Positions 49,188 to 57,280 of a DNA stretch of 64,000 nucleotides are shown here, piece after piece (within the stretch, counting starts at the first letter, position 1; each line of letters opens with the position of its first letter). Under the pieces are notes generated by a model. That model made no database searches and was not told where the DNA came from. It saw only the letters and a list, made by a program, of their open reading frames with translations. A program made the translations under genes and the position numbers. This DNA comes from Nibrella saemangeumensis (GTDB lineage: Bacteria; Bacteroidota; Bacteroidia; Cytophagales; Spirosomataceae), in contig NZ_BAABHD010000084.1 in the NCBI RefSeq assembly GCF_039541915.1, positions 620,001-684,000 of the forward strand, in the 5' to 3' direction.

Positions 49188-51371
49188 CTATTTCAATTTC
49201 CCCCAAAACGCCCGCTCCAGCTTCCGGTCGCTGGCGTAAGAAGACGTACCGGTTCGGCCGGAGGAGCCGGTCAGTTCATACAGCTTCGTTTTCAGTTGCC
49301 GTTTTTCAGTAATTGACAGTGGTTTTGCACTCGCGAGCTTTTGCAGTGACCCCAACACGGCCCAGTTGGCCAGCCGGCTATTCATGACCTGATCGGTCAG
49401 CAACGCGCTGAGTTGTTGCACATGGCGCTGCTGAACCGGGTTGAGCGATGGCAATTCCAAATACCCCAAAACGTTACCAACGAGTTGTTCAACCCGAGGC
49501 TGGTCGTATACCCGTTCCTGACTGAAGCCGGGATTCACGTTTTTCAGTTCACCCGTCAGCCGTTTCTCTTTCTCCTTGATGGGAGGGGGATCAAAGCCGG
49601 TTTTCTTCACAAAGGCGCGTGCTTTCTGCTGGGCCGATTTCAAATACTCCAGGGCCTTTTTCTCAAACGGAAGCGCCTTTTCGGGCTCGTACAGACGGAG
49701 ATGCAGCTCCGACTGCCACATTTGTTCCAGCGCCATTTTCAGCAGGCTCCGCGTCGACTGCTCGTAGAAGGTGTTAGCCTCGCCATCATCGTGCGAATGA
49801 ACATACTGCTCCATCAGCGCGGCTAGCGGGTCTTCTTTGCCGCCTTCCGCTTTGTGGTCAGCGTGCCCGTGGTCGTGTGGCGGCTCGCCAGCGTGGTGGT
49901 CATGCTCCTCACCCTCGTCATCGTGCTTATGAACAAAGCCGTCCAGTACATCGCCTTGGCCTTCGGTTGGTAACGCATGGCCACCAATGTTGTTCTCAAA
50001 CTCCTCGCCTAGGTATTGTCCGTACCGCAGCCGCAGCACTTTCTGGTCGAAGCCGATTTCGTTGGAGGTGCTGTTGAAGGCCTTCTGCGCAATTTTATTC
50101 CGTTTCACAATCAGCTTTTCCGTGTCAATGATAATCTGACGCTGGCTGCGGAAGTACTCGGGCATGATGTTGACCGCCATGGTTGCCAGTTCAGCTTCGT
50201 CTACCTTTGAGGTGTCTTTGTAAACGATAAAGTATGTATCTGACTTGGCAAAATTCGGCTCCGGTTGCCGGTTGTCGATGGCTGCCCAATAGTAGTACAA
50301 TTCATCCCCCGGCGCAAAATTGAGGGCTTTCAGGTCGATGGTTTTGGTGATATTGGCTGATTTGAAGTTGGCGGGCAGCAACGGAAACTTCACCTCCCGG
50401 AACTTTACATTTTCTCCGGAACCACGCGCAACTGTCGCCACCATAAACGCCTGCGTGACGCGAAAATCGTCGGCAATGCGGGCAGAAAGCGTAATCGTTT
50501 TGGGGTCTCTCAGGTAATGATACTGGTAGAGTTCTTTCGTCTTTGCCTCGATTTTGGGAGCGAGATCCGGTTGAGCTTCCAACCGGTAAAAATCAGATTG
50601 GTAAATCAGCGAATCCTGGTAAAACGCTTTGATCGCGTACAGGCCCGAGGTAACAAGCCGGTCGTTATGGCTAAAGACTTCACCGCTTTTCCGGAAAGTC
50701 AGTTCTTCGCCCCGGCTGTTGGTTAACCGGACGGTTAGTTGCCGGCTGTGGCTAAACTGCACCTGCCACTGTAAAACAGAGCCGCTCAGGGCAGTCGCGT
50801 TCAGGTCGGCAGACCGTTTTTCGGGTAGCTGGGTGTAGGCAGGTGGGCGTATAGCTAACGTTGCAGTCCTGAATGTGGGCGCAAATGGCTTTTCGGCTTC
50901 TACGGTCACGGCCGTAACCGACCGCTGTCGTTCAGGCTGCGGGCTAGTTTGCAACATAGGAAATGCATACCAGAACGCCAGCGATGCCAGGAGCAGTACA
51001 CCATACAGCCCAAGGTTGGTAAATAATAAAGAAGGCATTTGAACCTGCTGTACCCGCTCGTTGAGCCGTTCGAGCTGGAGCTGTTCGGCAATAGTAAGGG
51101 CAGGCTTGTCCAGCAGGTGGAGGCTATATTCGGTTTCATCCACGTGCTGGTGAATCAGACTGATGGCCTGTGGTCGTTTATCCTGATAAATTTTCGTTAG
51201 CAGCAGGCCAGCCCCAAATCCAAACAGGCCACTCACAAACGCTACCAGCGTAGACTGGGTTAGGGTTGCCGCCAAAAGGTAAGTGGACAGCGCCAGCAGT
51301 GACCCTTTCAGCAGCGCGTTGGCGTACAGTTGGTAGATAACGGACGATATGGTGCGTTTCAGTACGGTCAT
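49188..51371 (-). CDS. DUF4175-family membrane protein with His-rich segment
   Basis: 727 residues. Three N-terminal membrane helices (about 15-60 and 120-140) are followed by a large periplasmic region with beta-rich and long helical parts, matching the DUF4175 family. Around residues 480-530 a stretch of about 50 residues is full of His, Asp and Glu (for example EEHDHHAGEPPHDHGHADH and YVHSHDDGEAN) and could bind metal ions. The ATG overlaps the stop of the BatA gene (ATGA), so they are coupled. DUF4175 is usually found with MoxR, DUF58 and BatA genes; its function is unknown. Confidence 0.85.
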   Translation of the reverse strand: MTVLKRTISSVIYQLYANALLKGSLLALSTYLLAATLTQSTLVAFVSGLFGFGAGLLLTKIYQDKRPQAISLIHQHVDETEYSLHLLDKPALTIAEQLQLERLNERVQQVQMPSLLFTNLGLYGVLLLASLAFWYAFPMLQTSPQPERQRSVTAVTVEAEKPFAPTFRTATLAIRPPAYTQLPEKRSADLNATALSGSVLQWQVQFSHSRQLTVRLTNSRGEELTFRKSGEVFSHNDRLVTSGLYAIKAFYQDSLIYQSDFYRLEAQPDLAPKIEAKTKELYQYHYLRDPKTITLSARIADDFRVTQAFMVATVARGSGENVKFREVKFPLLPANFKSANITKTIDLKALNFAPGDELYYYWAAIDNRQPEPNFAKSDTYFIVYKDTSKVDEAELATMAVNIMPEYFRSQRQIIIDTEKLIVKRNKIAQKAFNSTSNEIGFDQKVLRLRYGQYLGEEFENNIGGHALPTEGQGDVLDGFVHKHDDEGEEHDHHAGEPPHDHGHADHKAEGGKEDPLAALMEQYVHSHDDGEANTFYEQSTRSLLKMALEQMWQSELHLRLYEPEKALPFEKKALEYLKSAQQKARAFVKKTGFDPPPIKEKEKRLTGELKNVNPGFSQERVYDQPRVEQLVGNVLGYLELPSLNPVQQRHVQQLSALLTDQVMNSRLANWAVLGSLQKLASAKPLSITEKRQLKTKLYELTGSSGRTGTSSYASDRKLERAFWGKLK

Positions 51372-52597
51372 GCGTTCGTGCGTAAAGCGAGCCAGCGCTC
51401 AATGCCAAGTACCATAACAAACAGCAAGACCAGATACGATTGCTCTGTAGTGTTGGCTTCCGTTGTCTCCGAACCTTTCAGGGATGAGTCCGACCTGATG
51501 AATAAATCATTCCATTGCACCCGGCTCAGCGGGGTGGTGGCAGGTTGTAAGCCAAACTGGGTTACCAGCAATTCACCAAGCCATTCGGGTAGCTGACCGT
51601 TGGCGACCAGTTCGGTCGTTTGGGGGGTAAGCGTTTCGTCAATGTACCGGATGTTGGGGGTTGGTAAAATGGGTGCCTGGTTCCCGCCGGATACTACATA
51701 CAGGGTTTGCGGAACGGGGGTAGTGATCAGGCGGTCGGTAAGCACCCACTGGTATGGTTTGTCGGGTATGCGATTCAGGTTTATGGTAAGATCGATCTTG
51801 TAAACGTCGGCCAATGCCTGCAGTGCGGCCGCTACGGTCTGCTGTTCAGCTTTGTTCCGGTAATCCAGCAGGACAGCTATAGGACCGGTGTGAACCGGTT
51901 GCGTGCTGAACCGTAATCGGGAAGGCATGGTAGGGCTGTTCGTCAACTGGCCAGCGGCATTTACAAATACGTTTCCGTTATCAGACGCAACAAGATACCG
52001 CTGAACCGGCCGACTACCTGAGTCAATGACTGCATGTACCAAAAAATGGGCTGGTACATGGATATACGGTATGTCGCGGTACTGCGCGTTATTCACCAGA
52101 TACAGATAAAGGGTATCGTTTTGTTTCAGTGTGCCTTGCTCACGAAGCTGGTTGATGGATGCCTGAACCAGCAGCGGATTAGCCGGTTGCTGTGCCGGTA
52201 GTTGAGTCAGCGCCGTGGTGGGCTCCGTTGTGGGTACGATCCAGTACACTTTTTCCCCTTTACGAAGAGCATCATCCAGTTCAAACCGGAAGTTATCGAC
52301 CAGAAACGGGTTGGGTAGTACCAGGTGGATTTTCTGGCCAGCCGGTTTAGCATTCAGCCAGGTCAACATCGGCTGGCTAAGCAGTAAGGCCAACAGCAGC
52401 ACCAGCAGACAACGAAGAATTAGCAGCGGCAGGTTCTCCAGTCGCAGGCCGCGGTGCTGTTGCTGGTTCTTCTCCGTCAGCCACTGGGTAGCCGCCCAGC
52501 CAATAACTTTACCCCGTTTCTGATGCCAGAAATGGATCCCGACCGGAATCACCACGGCCAATCCTCCCCAAAGCAATAACGGTTCTAAAAACTCCAT
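51368..52597 (-). CDS. BatA-domain membrane protein
   Basis: 409 residues from the ATG at 52597; a frame back to 52660 runs through a repeat and is rejected. The N-terminal aerotolerance/BatA region is clear: EFLEPLLLWGGLAVVIPVGIHFWHQ, then LENLPLLILRCLLVLLLALLL, two membrane helices. A periplasmic domain without an obvious MIDAS motif follows, and the C-terminus has one more helix (YLVLLFVMVLGIERWLAL). BatA-type proteins work with MoxR ATPases in chaperone-like envelope tasks. It overlaps DUF4175 by four bases. Confidence 0.85.
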   Translation of the reverse strand: MEFLEPLLLWGGLAVVIPVGIHFWHQKRGKVIGWAATQWLTEKNQQQHRGLRLENLPLLILRCLLVLLLALLLSQPMLTWLNAKPAGQKIHLVLPNPFLVDNFRFELDDALRKGEKVYWIVPTTEPTTALTQLPAQQPANPLLVQASINQLREQGTLKQNDTLYLYLVNNAQYRDIPYIHVPAHFLVHAVIDSGSRPVQRYLVASDNGNVFVNAAGQLTNSPTMPSRLRFSTQPVHTGPIAVLLDYRNKAEQQTVAAALQALADVYKIDLTINLNRIPDKPYQWVLTDRLITTPVPQTLYVVSGGNQAPILPTPNIRYIDETLTPQTTELVANGQLPEWLGELLVTQFGLQPATTPLSRVQWNDLFIRSDSSLKGSETTEANTTEQSYLVLLFVMVLGIERWLALRTNA

Positions 52598-52640
52598 TCT
52601 CTCTGTGCCTCTCCGTGCTTCTCTGCGTCTCTCTGTGTAA
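52598..52640 (-). repeat. four degenerate 10-bp direct repeats inside the MoxR operon
   Basis: The plus strand reads CTCTGTGCCT, CTCCGTGCTT, CTCTGCGTCT, CTCTGTGTAA in succession from 52601. On the transcribed strand this is a GCACAGAGA-type run ending just before the BatA ATG. It separates two genes of an operon whose other junctions mostly overlap. Confidence 0.6.
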
Positions 52641-52656
52641 TAACTAACTCCTTCTC

Positions 52657-53529
52657 TCACCCCCTAATCTTCGCCCGCAAAAAATCGCTCAGCACCATCG
52701 CTACCGGATCGCTCAACCGGGCACGAATCAGATGCACATGCGGAATGCGCAGCGTTTTCTCCAGTTGCTGCAGATACTGCGTAGCGGCCTGCTGAAAGCT
52801 CTCCCGCACGGCTTCTGCCTGCAACTCAACTTCCCGTCCCGTTTCCAGATCTTTAAACCGATAAAATCCTTTCAGATCAAAATCAGTCTCCTGATTGCCC
52901 AGCAATTGAAAGATCACAATCTCCCGGCGCGGACTGGCGATACCTTTGATGAGTTGCAGCCATTCATCACCCACCTGCAGAAAATCAGACGCCATCACCA
53001 GCAATTCCTTCTGCTTCTGCTGAAACTCCGGGAACCTAGGATGTTCATTTAACCATTGTCCTGATGCCTGAGCATTTTGCAGCGAATACAATATCTTCTG
53101 AAACGCCTGTTTACCCGCCGGTACCAGCGCCTGCAGGCTACCGTTCTGTAGCGTGTACAGACTCATTTGGTCGCTTTGCCGGTAGCCCAGGTAAGCCAGC
53201 GATGCCAGGAGAATTTTTGCATAGTTCAGCCGGCTTACCCCGTCTTCCTCATAATTCATCGACCCGGACAAATCCAGCAAAAACCGAATTTGCAGGTTAC
53301 TCTCCGTTGCCGACTCCCGGACCAGATGCTTATCGGTGCGGGCGTACAATTTCCAGTCGATACGCTTTGGATCATCCCCCGGTTCGTAGTGGCGGTATTG
53401 CTCAAACTCCGTTCCTGCCCCCGATCGTTTACTGCCGTGGATACCCAGCAACAGCTCATCGCTGACCAGTTTGCCGGCCAGTTGCAGGTTGTTCAGTCTG
53501 ACCAGGTCACTGGCGAGTTTCAAACTCAT
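52657..53529 (-). CDS. DUF58 protein (MoxR-associated)
   Basis: 290 residues, soluble. The DUF58 signature is HGSKRSGAGTEFEQYRHYEPGDDPKRIDWKLYART. A VWA-like fold follows, with FLLDLSGSMNYEE (MIDAS-type DxSxS, metal-binding) and ELLVMASDFLQVGDEW. It begins inside the stop of moxR (ATGA overlap), so the two are translationally coupled. It is thought to be a partner or substrate handler of the MoxR ATPase. Confidence 0.93.
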   Translation of the reverse strand: MSLKLASDLVRLNNLQLAGKLVSDELLLGIHGSKRSGAGTEFEQYRHYEPGDDPKRIDWKLYARTDKHLVRESATESNLQIRFLLDLSGSMNYEEDGVSRLNYAKILLASLAYLGYRQSDQMSLYTLQNGSLQALVPAGKQAFQKILYSLQNAQASGQWLNEHPRFPEFQQKQKELLVMASDFLQVGDEWLQLIKGIASPRREIVIFQLLGNQETDFDLKGFYRFKDLETGREVELQAEAVRESFQQAATQYLQQLEKTLRIPHVHLIRARLSDPVAMVLSDFLRAKIRG

Positions 53530-54500
53530 TTTAGCAGCTCTCTTATCACATCATCCGTTGTAATACTCTCGGCTTCGGCCCGGAAGTTCAGGGCGATGCG
53601 GTGGCGCAGGATGGGGTAGGCCAGCGTATGAATGTCCTCGGGAATAACCGAAAATCGCCCGTGCAATACGGACCTGGCTTTGGCGCAGAGTACCAGCGCC
53701 TGACCCGCCCGCGGACCAGCACCCCAGTCGCACCGCTGCTTGACAAAAGAGGAGGTACTACTTTCCGGCCGGGTCGATCGGACCAGTTTATTAATAAACG
53801 AAATAAGATCATCGCTGATGTGTACCTGCCGCGTCAGGTGTTGCAGATCGGCAATATCCTGATCCGTCAGCACCGTTTGCAGTTCGGGCCGGGCGGTGCC
53901 GGTGGTGCTTTTCAGCACATCCAGTTCTTCCTGCTCCGACGGATAACTAAGCTTTATATACAGCAGAAAGCGGTCGAGCTGGGCCTCCGGCAGCGGGTAG
54001 GTACCGGCCTGTTCAATCGGGTTCTGGGTGGCTATGATCAGAAACGGCCGGGGCAGCAGGTAATCGGTACCGCCGTAGGTAATCTTGTACTCCTGCATGG
54101 CTTCCAGCAGGGCCGCCTGGGTTTTGGGGGGCGTCCGATTGATTTCATCGGCCAGCACCACATTGGCGAAGATGGGGCCGTGGTTGAACTTGAAAAATTT
54201 GCGGCCTGTCTCGTGATCTTCTTCCAGAATTTCGGTGCCGGCAATGTCACCTGGCATCAGGTCGGGCGTAAACTGAATACGCTTAAAACGCATGTCCAGT
54301 GCATCGGCCATGGTTTTGACCATCAGTGTTTTGGCTAATCCCGGCACTCCTTCCAGCAGGCAATGCCCGCCCGCCAGCAGAGCAATTAAGACTTCCTGAA
54401 TGGCTTCCTGCTGGCCAACGATCACCTTCCCAATCTCTTTTTTTAAAAGCGGAAGTTTGGCGACTAAGGACTTATAATGGGTTAATTCCTGCGTTTCCAA
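53526..54500 (-). CDS. MoxR-family AAA+ ATPase
   Basis: 324 residues from a TTG at 54500, one base after the stop of the preceding gene; no ATG lies upstream of the domain. Motifs are VIVGQQEAIQEVLIALLAGGHCLLEGVPGLAKT (Walker A GVPGLAKT), FTPDLMPGDIAGTEI, ANVVLADEINRTPPKTQAALLEAM (Walker B and sensor) and IATQNPIEQAGTYPLPEAQLDRF. MoxR ATPases act as chaperone-like remodellers together with VWA proteins. Its DUF58 and BatA partners follow in the same operon. Confidence 0.95.
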   Translation of the reverse strand: METQELTHYKSLVAKLPLLKKEIGKVIVGQQEAIQEVLIALLAGGHCLLEGVPGLAKTLMVKTMADALDMRFKRIQFTPDLMPGDIAGTEILEEDHETGRKFFKFNHGPIFANVVLADEINRTPPKTQAALLEAMQEYKITYGGTDYLLPRPFLIIATQNPIEQAGTYPLPEAQLDRFLLYIKLSYPSEQEELDVLKSTTGTARPELQTVLTDQDIADLQHLTRQVHISDDLISFINKLVRSTRPESSTSSFVKQRCDWGAGPRAGQALVLCAKARSVLHGRFSVIPEDIHTLAYPILRHRIALNFRAEAESITTDDVIRELLK

Positions 54501-54501
54501 G

Positions 54502-55119
54502 TTATGTTGTTAAAGCGTATGTAACTATGTTGACCCCGAATTTGGTGTTATCTTCGGCCAGAAAGCGTTTGTTGCGGAAGTCGTAATCCCATTCGCAGCC
54601 ATAATCCTTATTACTATAGAGTACTCCAATGCGGCCGTTGACAGTTATGGCTTTCAGATAATCATGCACCAGGTCATCGCCCCAGCCGTTCAGCTCAAAG
54701 GTGGTCGTTGGCGGGCCCTGTTCGAAGCGGAAAAAGCAGGTATACAGCGCGTGTTTGTTCGAAATCTTCTGCAAAGCCTTTGGTCCGAATGTACGTGCCA
54801 TCTCCTGCTCAAACGATTTGGCAAACAGCCCGTCGATGTCGTGGTTGCAGTCGTCGACAAACACAAAGCCGCCGTTCTGCACATACCGCCGGAAGTGGTC
54901 GCGCTCCTGCGTGGAAAACTCCACCAGTTTATGTCCACTGAGGTAACAAAACGGACTTTTAAAGATCTCGTTACTGCTCAACAGCACCACTTTCTCTTTC
55001 TGGTCGACCGATATCGTGGTGTACTCGACCAGCGAATGCAGCAGATTTGACGGCATGCGCTGGTCAGTATCCCAATCTCCGGAGGTGTACTGTATACGGG
55101 TGAAAAAGAAAGGTTTCAA
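54502..55119 (-). CDS. DUF4159 protein, first gene of the MoxR operon
   Basis: 205 residues from a TTG at 55119. Codons before it run to a stop without any ATG, and the first internal ATG would remove the conserved N-terminus FFFTRIQYTSGDWDTDQRMP. Other DUF4159 segments are CYLSGHKLVEFSTQERDHFRRYVQNGGFVFVDDCNHD and NGWGDDLVHDYLKAI, with the fold of a class I glutamine-amidotransferase-like domain. No signal peptide is visible. DUF4159 is regularly found with MoxR/DUF58/BatA genes; its activity is unknown. Confidence 0.85.
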   Translation of the reverse strand: MKPFFFTRIQYTSGDWDTDQRMPSNLLHSLVEYTTISVDQKEKVVLLSSNEIFKSPFCYLSGHKLVEFSTQERDHFRRYVQNGGFVFVDDCNHDIDGLFAKSFEQEMARTFGPKALQKISNKHALYTCFFRFEQGPPTTTFELNGWGDDLVHDYLKAITVNGRIGVLYSNKDYGCEWDYDFRNKRFLAEDNTKFGVNIVTYALTT

Positions 55120-55143
55120 TGATAAACGTTGGATAAAGAGAAA

Positions 55144-55815
55144 TCAGACTTGCTTGTTCATCAAAGCCTTCAGCGTTTCCAATTGAATCTGCTTGTCGAA
55201 AATAGCCTTAACAGGTATAGTGAAACCCGGTACTGTGATAGCAGTAAGGGTATCGTCGATGTACAGAACAGCCGTTTGGGCAAAAGCCATTGTTGCCTCG
55301 TCCAATTGATATTGCTCAATTGATTTACGAACAGGATCAATAATCCAGTACTCAAGAACTCCATGCGCGGCATAATCCTCGAACTTGACGCCCCGATCAC
55401 GACCTACCGTACTTTTAGATAATACTTCGACGACTAGATCAGGAGCCGGGTGTTCCATTTGATCTTCCGTAAAGGAACTGGCTGTTTCGCGGTTCCAATA
55501 GCAGATGTCGGGTTCGTAGTCGTTACGGGTGAGGCTAACCAGTGCTTTTTCGGAATCAACTACCCCTAAATCGTTCAGAAGAACGTAATTCTGCAGTAGA
55601 TTCTCCAGGTACTTGGCGGCTTCGAGGTGCTTTCGCTTCACCGGTGAATGCATAACAACCTCACCGTTGATAAACTCGGCTTTTACATCATCGCGGAGCC
55701 ACTCCCGAAACTCGCGACGGCGCTGCGCTTCATCAGCGAGGATGGCCTGCGCCCGTTCGATCACCAACTTAGCGTCAGGAGCTTCCAGTAAATCTGCAAC
55801 ACGGTTTGCCAGCAT
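55144..55815 (-). CDS. Uma2-family (DUF820) putative endonuclease
   Basis: 223 residues, a PD-(D/E)XK-type fold. Candidate active-site residues are Asp and Glu in PAPDLVVEVLSKST followed by Lys in VKFEDYAAHGVLEYWIIDP. The upstream region has VVMHSPVKRKHLEAA and YEPDICYWN, as usual in Uma2 proteins. The N-terminal 45 residues (LEAPDAKLVIERAQAIL) form an extra helix. Family members are abundant in cyanobacteria and some Bacteroidetes, often in many copies, and their biological role is not established. It lies 24 bases upstream of the DUF4159 gene. Confidence 0.85.
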   Translation of the reverse strand: MLANRVADLLEAPDAKLVIERAQAILADEAQRRREFREWLRDDVKAEFINGEVVMHSPVKRKHLEAAKYLENLLQNYVLLNDLGVVDSEKALVSLTRNDYEPDICYWNRETASSFTEDQMEHPAPDLVVEVLSKSTVGRDRGVKFEDYAAHGVLEYWIIDPVRKSIEQYQLDEATMAFAQTAVLYIDDTLTAITVPGFTIPVKAIFDKQIQLETLKALMNKQV

Positions 55816-55856
55816 AACACAGCTATTTTACCTATAAACAAATCTGTAACCAAAAA

Positions 55857-57206
55857 TTAAACCGCATCCGATAAACTTGTGAACGTGAACTCCCGGATCT
55901 TCATCGGCGGAATCAGGTAATTGTTGTCGGATTCGGTACTTACCACCCGTTCCGGTTTGCCTAGTGCTTCCAGGTTGTTTAGCATAATGATCGGGCTTTC
56001 GTTGAAGCGGAAGTTCTTCACCGGATGCTTGATCTTGCCGTTCTCGATGTAAAACGTTCCGTCGCGGGTAAGGCCGGTCAGTAGCAGCGTCTGCGGATCT
56101 ACGGACCGGATGTACCATAGCTTCGTGACCAGAATACCGCGTTGAGTACTCTTAATCATGTCTTCCAGCGATGCGGTGCCACCCGCCATGATGGCGTTGT
56201 TGGGGAAAGGGACTGCCTTAACACCTTGCTTCTGCGCCCAGTAGCGGCTATAAGCCATGTTTTTTACGACACCCTTCTCGATCCAGTTGACTTTCTCCTG
56301 CGGCTGGCCGTCGCCCGACCAGGGTGAGGCCGGTAAATCGGGATGCGTTGGGTCAGAGTAGATGGTCACCCGTTCGTCAACAATCTTCTCGCCCAGTTTG
56401 GTTTTACCTCCCGGTTTACTCAGGAAGGAGCGACCTTCGTCGGCGTTGCGGGCGGCCATGTTAAAGAACATATTCTCCAGCAGAACAGCGGCTGCCGTCG
56501 GCTCCAGAATGACCGTGTACTTTCCAGGTTCCAGCGCTTTGGCACCTACGGAACCCAGACACTTTTGTATGGCTATCCGGGTAGCGGCTGCCGTATCCAG
56601 TTTAGAGAAGTCGCTGTAGCCTCTGGTTATGTATCCGGATCCTGTGCCATCCTCGGTACGAACCGTCAGCGAGAAGTTGACATTGGTGCTGGGGTAATAG
56701 GCAAACAGGCCTTTGGAGTTCATCATGGCATTATAACCTCGCTGGTCCTCCATAAAACCAGCCGCCGACAAGGCCTGACCTGCCCTGGTGTTTCGGGTCA
56801 GTTCAAGGCTTTTGGCTACGGCATCGGCCCGGGTGGCTGGATTGATTTTGGCAGTCGAATCAAAAAAGCCGGTCGACTTCAGGTATTGCTGGGGACCAAG
56901 CAAACCGACATACTCCGGGTTTTCGGGAGCCAGCCGGGCCAACTCCTCTGAACGACGTACGACCCGTTCGATGGCGGCATCGTCAAATTCATCAATGGTA
57001 GCGACACCGACTTTTTTGCCGAACGCCGACTGAACGGCCAGGTTCTGGTTAATCAGCGAGCCACTGGTAGAGACTTCATTTCGGGCGTAGCGGATGTTGC
57101 CGCGCTCTTCACCCAGCAGATTTACTTCACATTCATCCGCCTTCGAATAGCTCAGAACCTTCTGCAATAATGCTTTGGCCTCAGCTTCAGATAATATGAC
57201 TGACAT
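55857..57206 (-). CDS. TldE/PmbA-family metallopeptidase subunit, pair 1
   Basis: 449 residues, without signal peptide. Features are CEVNLLGEERGNIRYARNEVSTSG at the N-terminus, the AARNADEGRSFLS region, the TERVTIYSDPTHPDLP-like strand and the C-terminal block KNFRFNESPIIMLNNLEALG. It lacks the HExxxH zinc motif, as TldE/PmbA subunits do. TldD and TldE form a heterodimeric protease that unwinds and cleaves peptides through a narrow channel, as in microcin B17 maturation. The partner TldD is encoded just upstream, and a second pair follows further upstream. Confidence 0.9.
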   Translation of the reverse strand: MSVILSEAEAKALLQKVLSYSKADECEVNLLGEERGNIRYARNEVSTSGSLINQNLAVQSAFGKKVGVATIDEFDDAAIERVVRRSEELARLAPENPEYVGLLGPQQYLKSTGFFDSTAKINPATRADAVAKSLELTRNTRAGQALSAAGFMEDQRGYNAMMNSKGLFAYYPSTNVNFSLTVRTEDGTGSGYITRGYSDFSKLDTAAATRIAIQKCLGSVGAKALEPGKYTVILEPTAAAVLLENMFFNMAARNADEGRSFLSKPGGKTKLGEKIVDERVTIYSDPTHPDLPASPWSGDGQPQEKVNWIEKGVVKNMAYSRYWAQKQGVKAVPFPNNAIMAGGTASLEDMIKSTQRGILVTKLWYIRSVDPQTLLLTGLTRDGTFYIENGKIKHPVKNFRFNESPIIMLNNLEALGKPERVVSTESDNNYLIPPMKIREFTFTSLSDAV

Positions 57207-57225
57207 AGGTTGTTTCAGGTTTGAG

Positions 57226-57271
57226 GTTTCAGATTCCAGGTTAACTGCGCCAGCAACTTGGAATCTGAAAC
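57226..57271. repeat. imperfect palindromic repeat between tldD and tldE of pair 1
   Basis: GTTTCAGATTCCAGGTT (57226-57242) faces AACTTGGAATCTGAAAC (57255-57271), a 17-base stem with one mismatch and a 12-base loop. Similar words recur at 58943-59027. Confidence 0.7.
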
Positions 57272-57280
57272 AATCAGGAG

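Noticed and set aside
53601..54338. A 245-codon plus-strand frame opposite moxR
   Set aside because: MoxR motifs on the minus strand explain the sequence.
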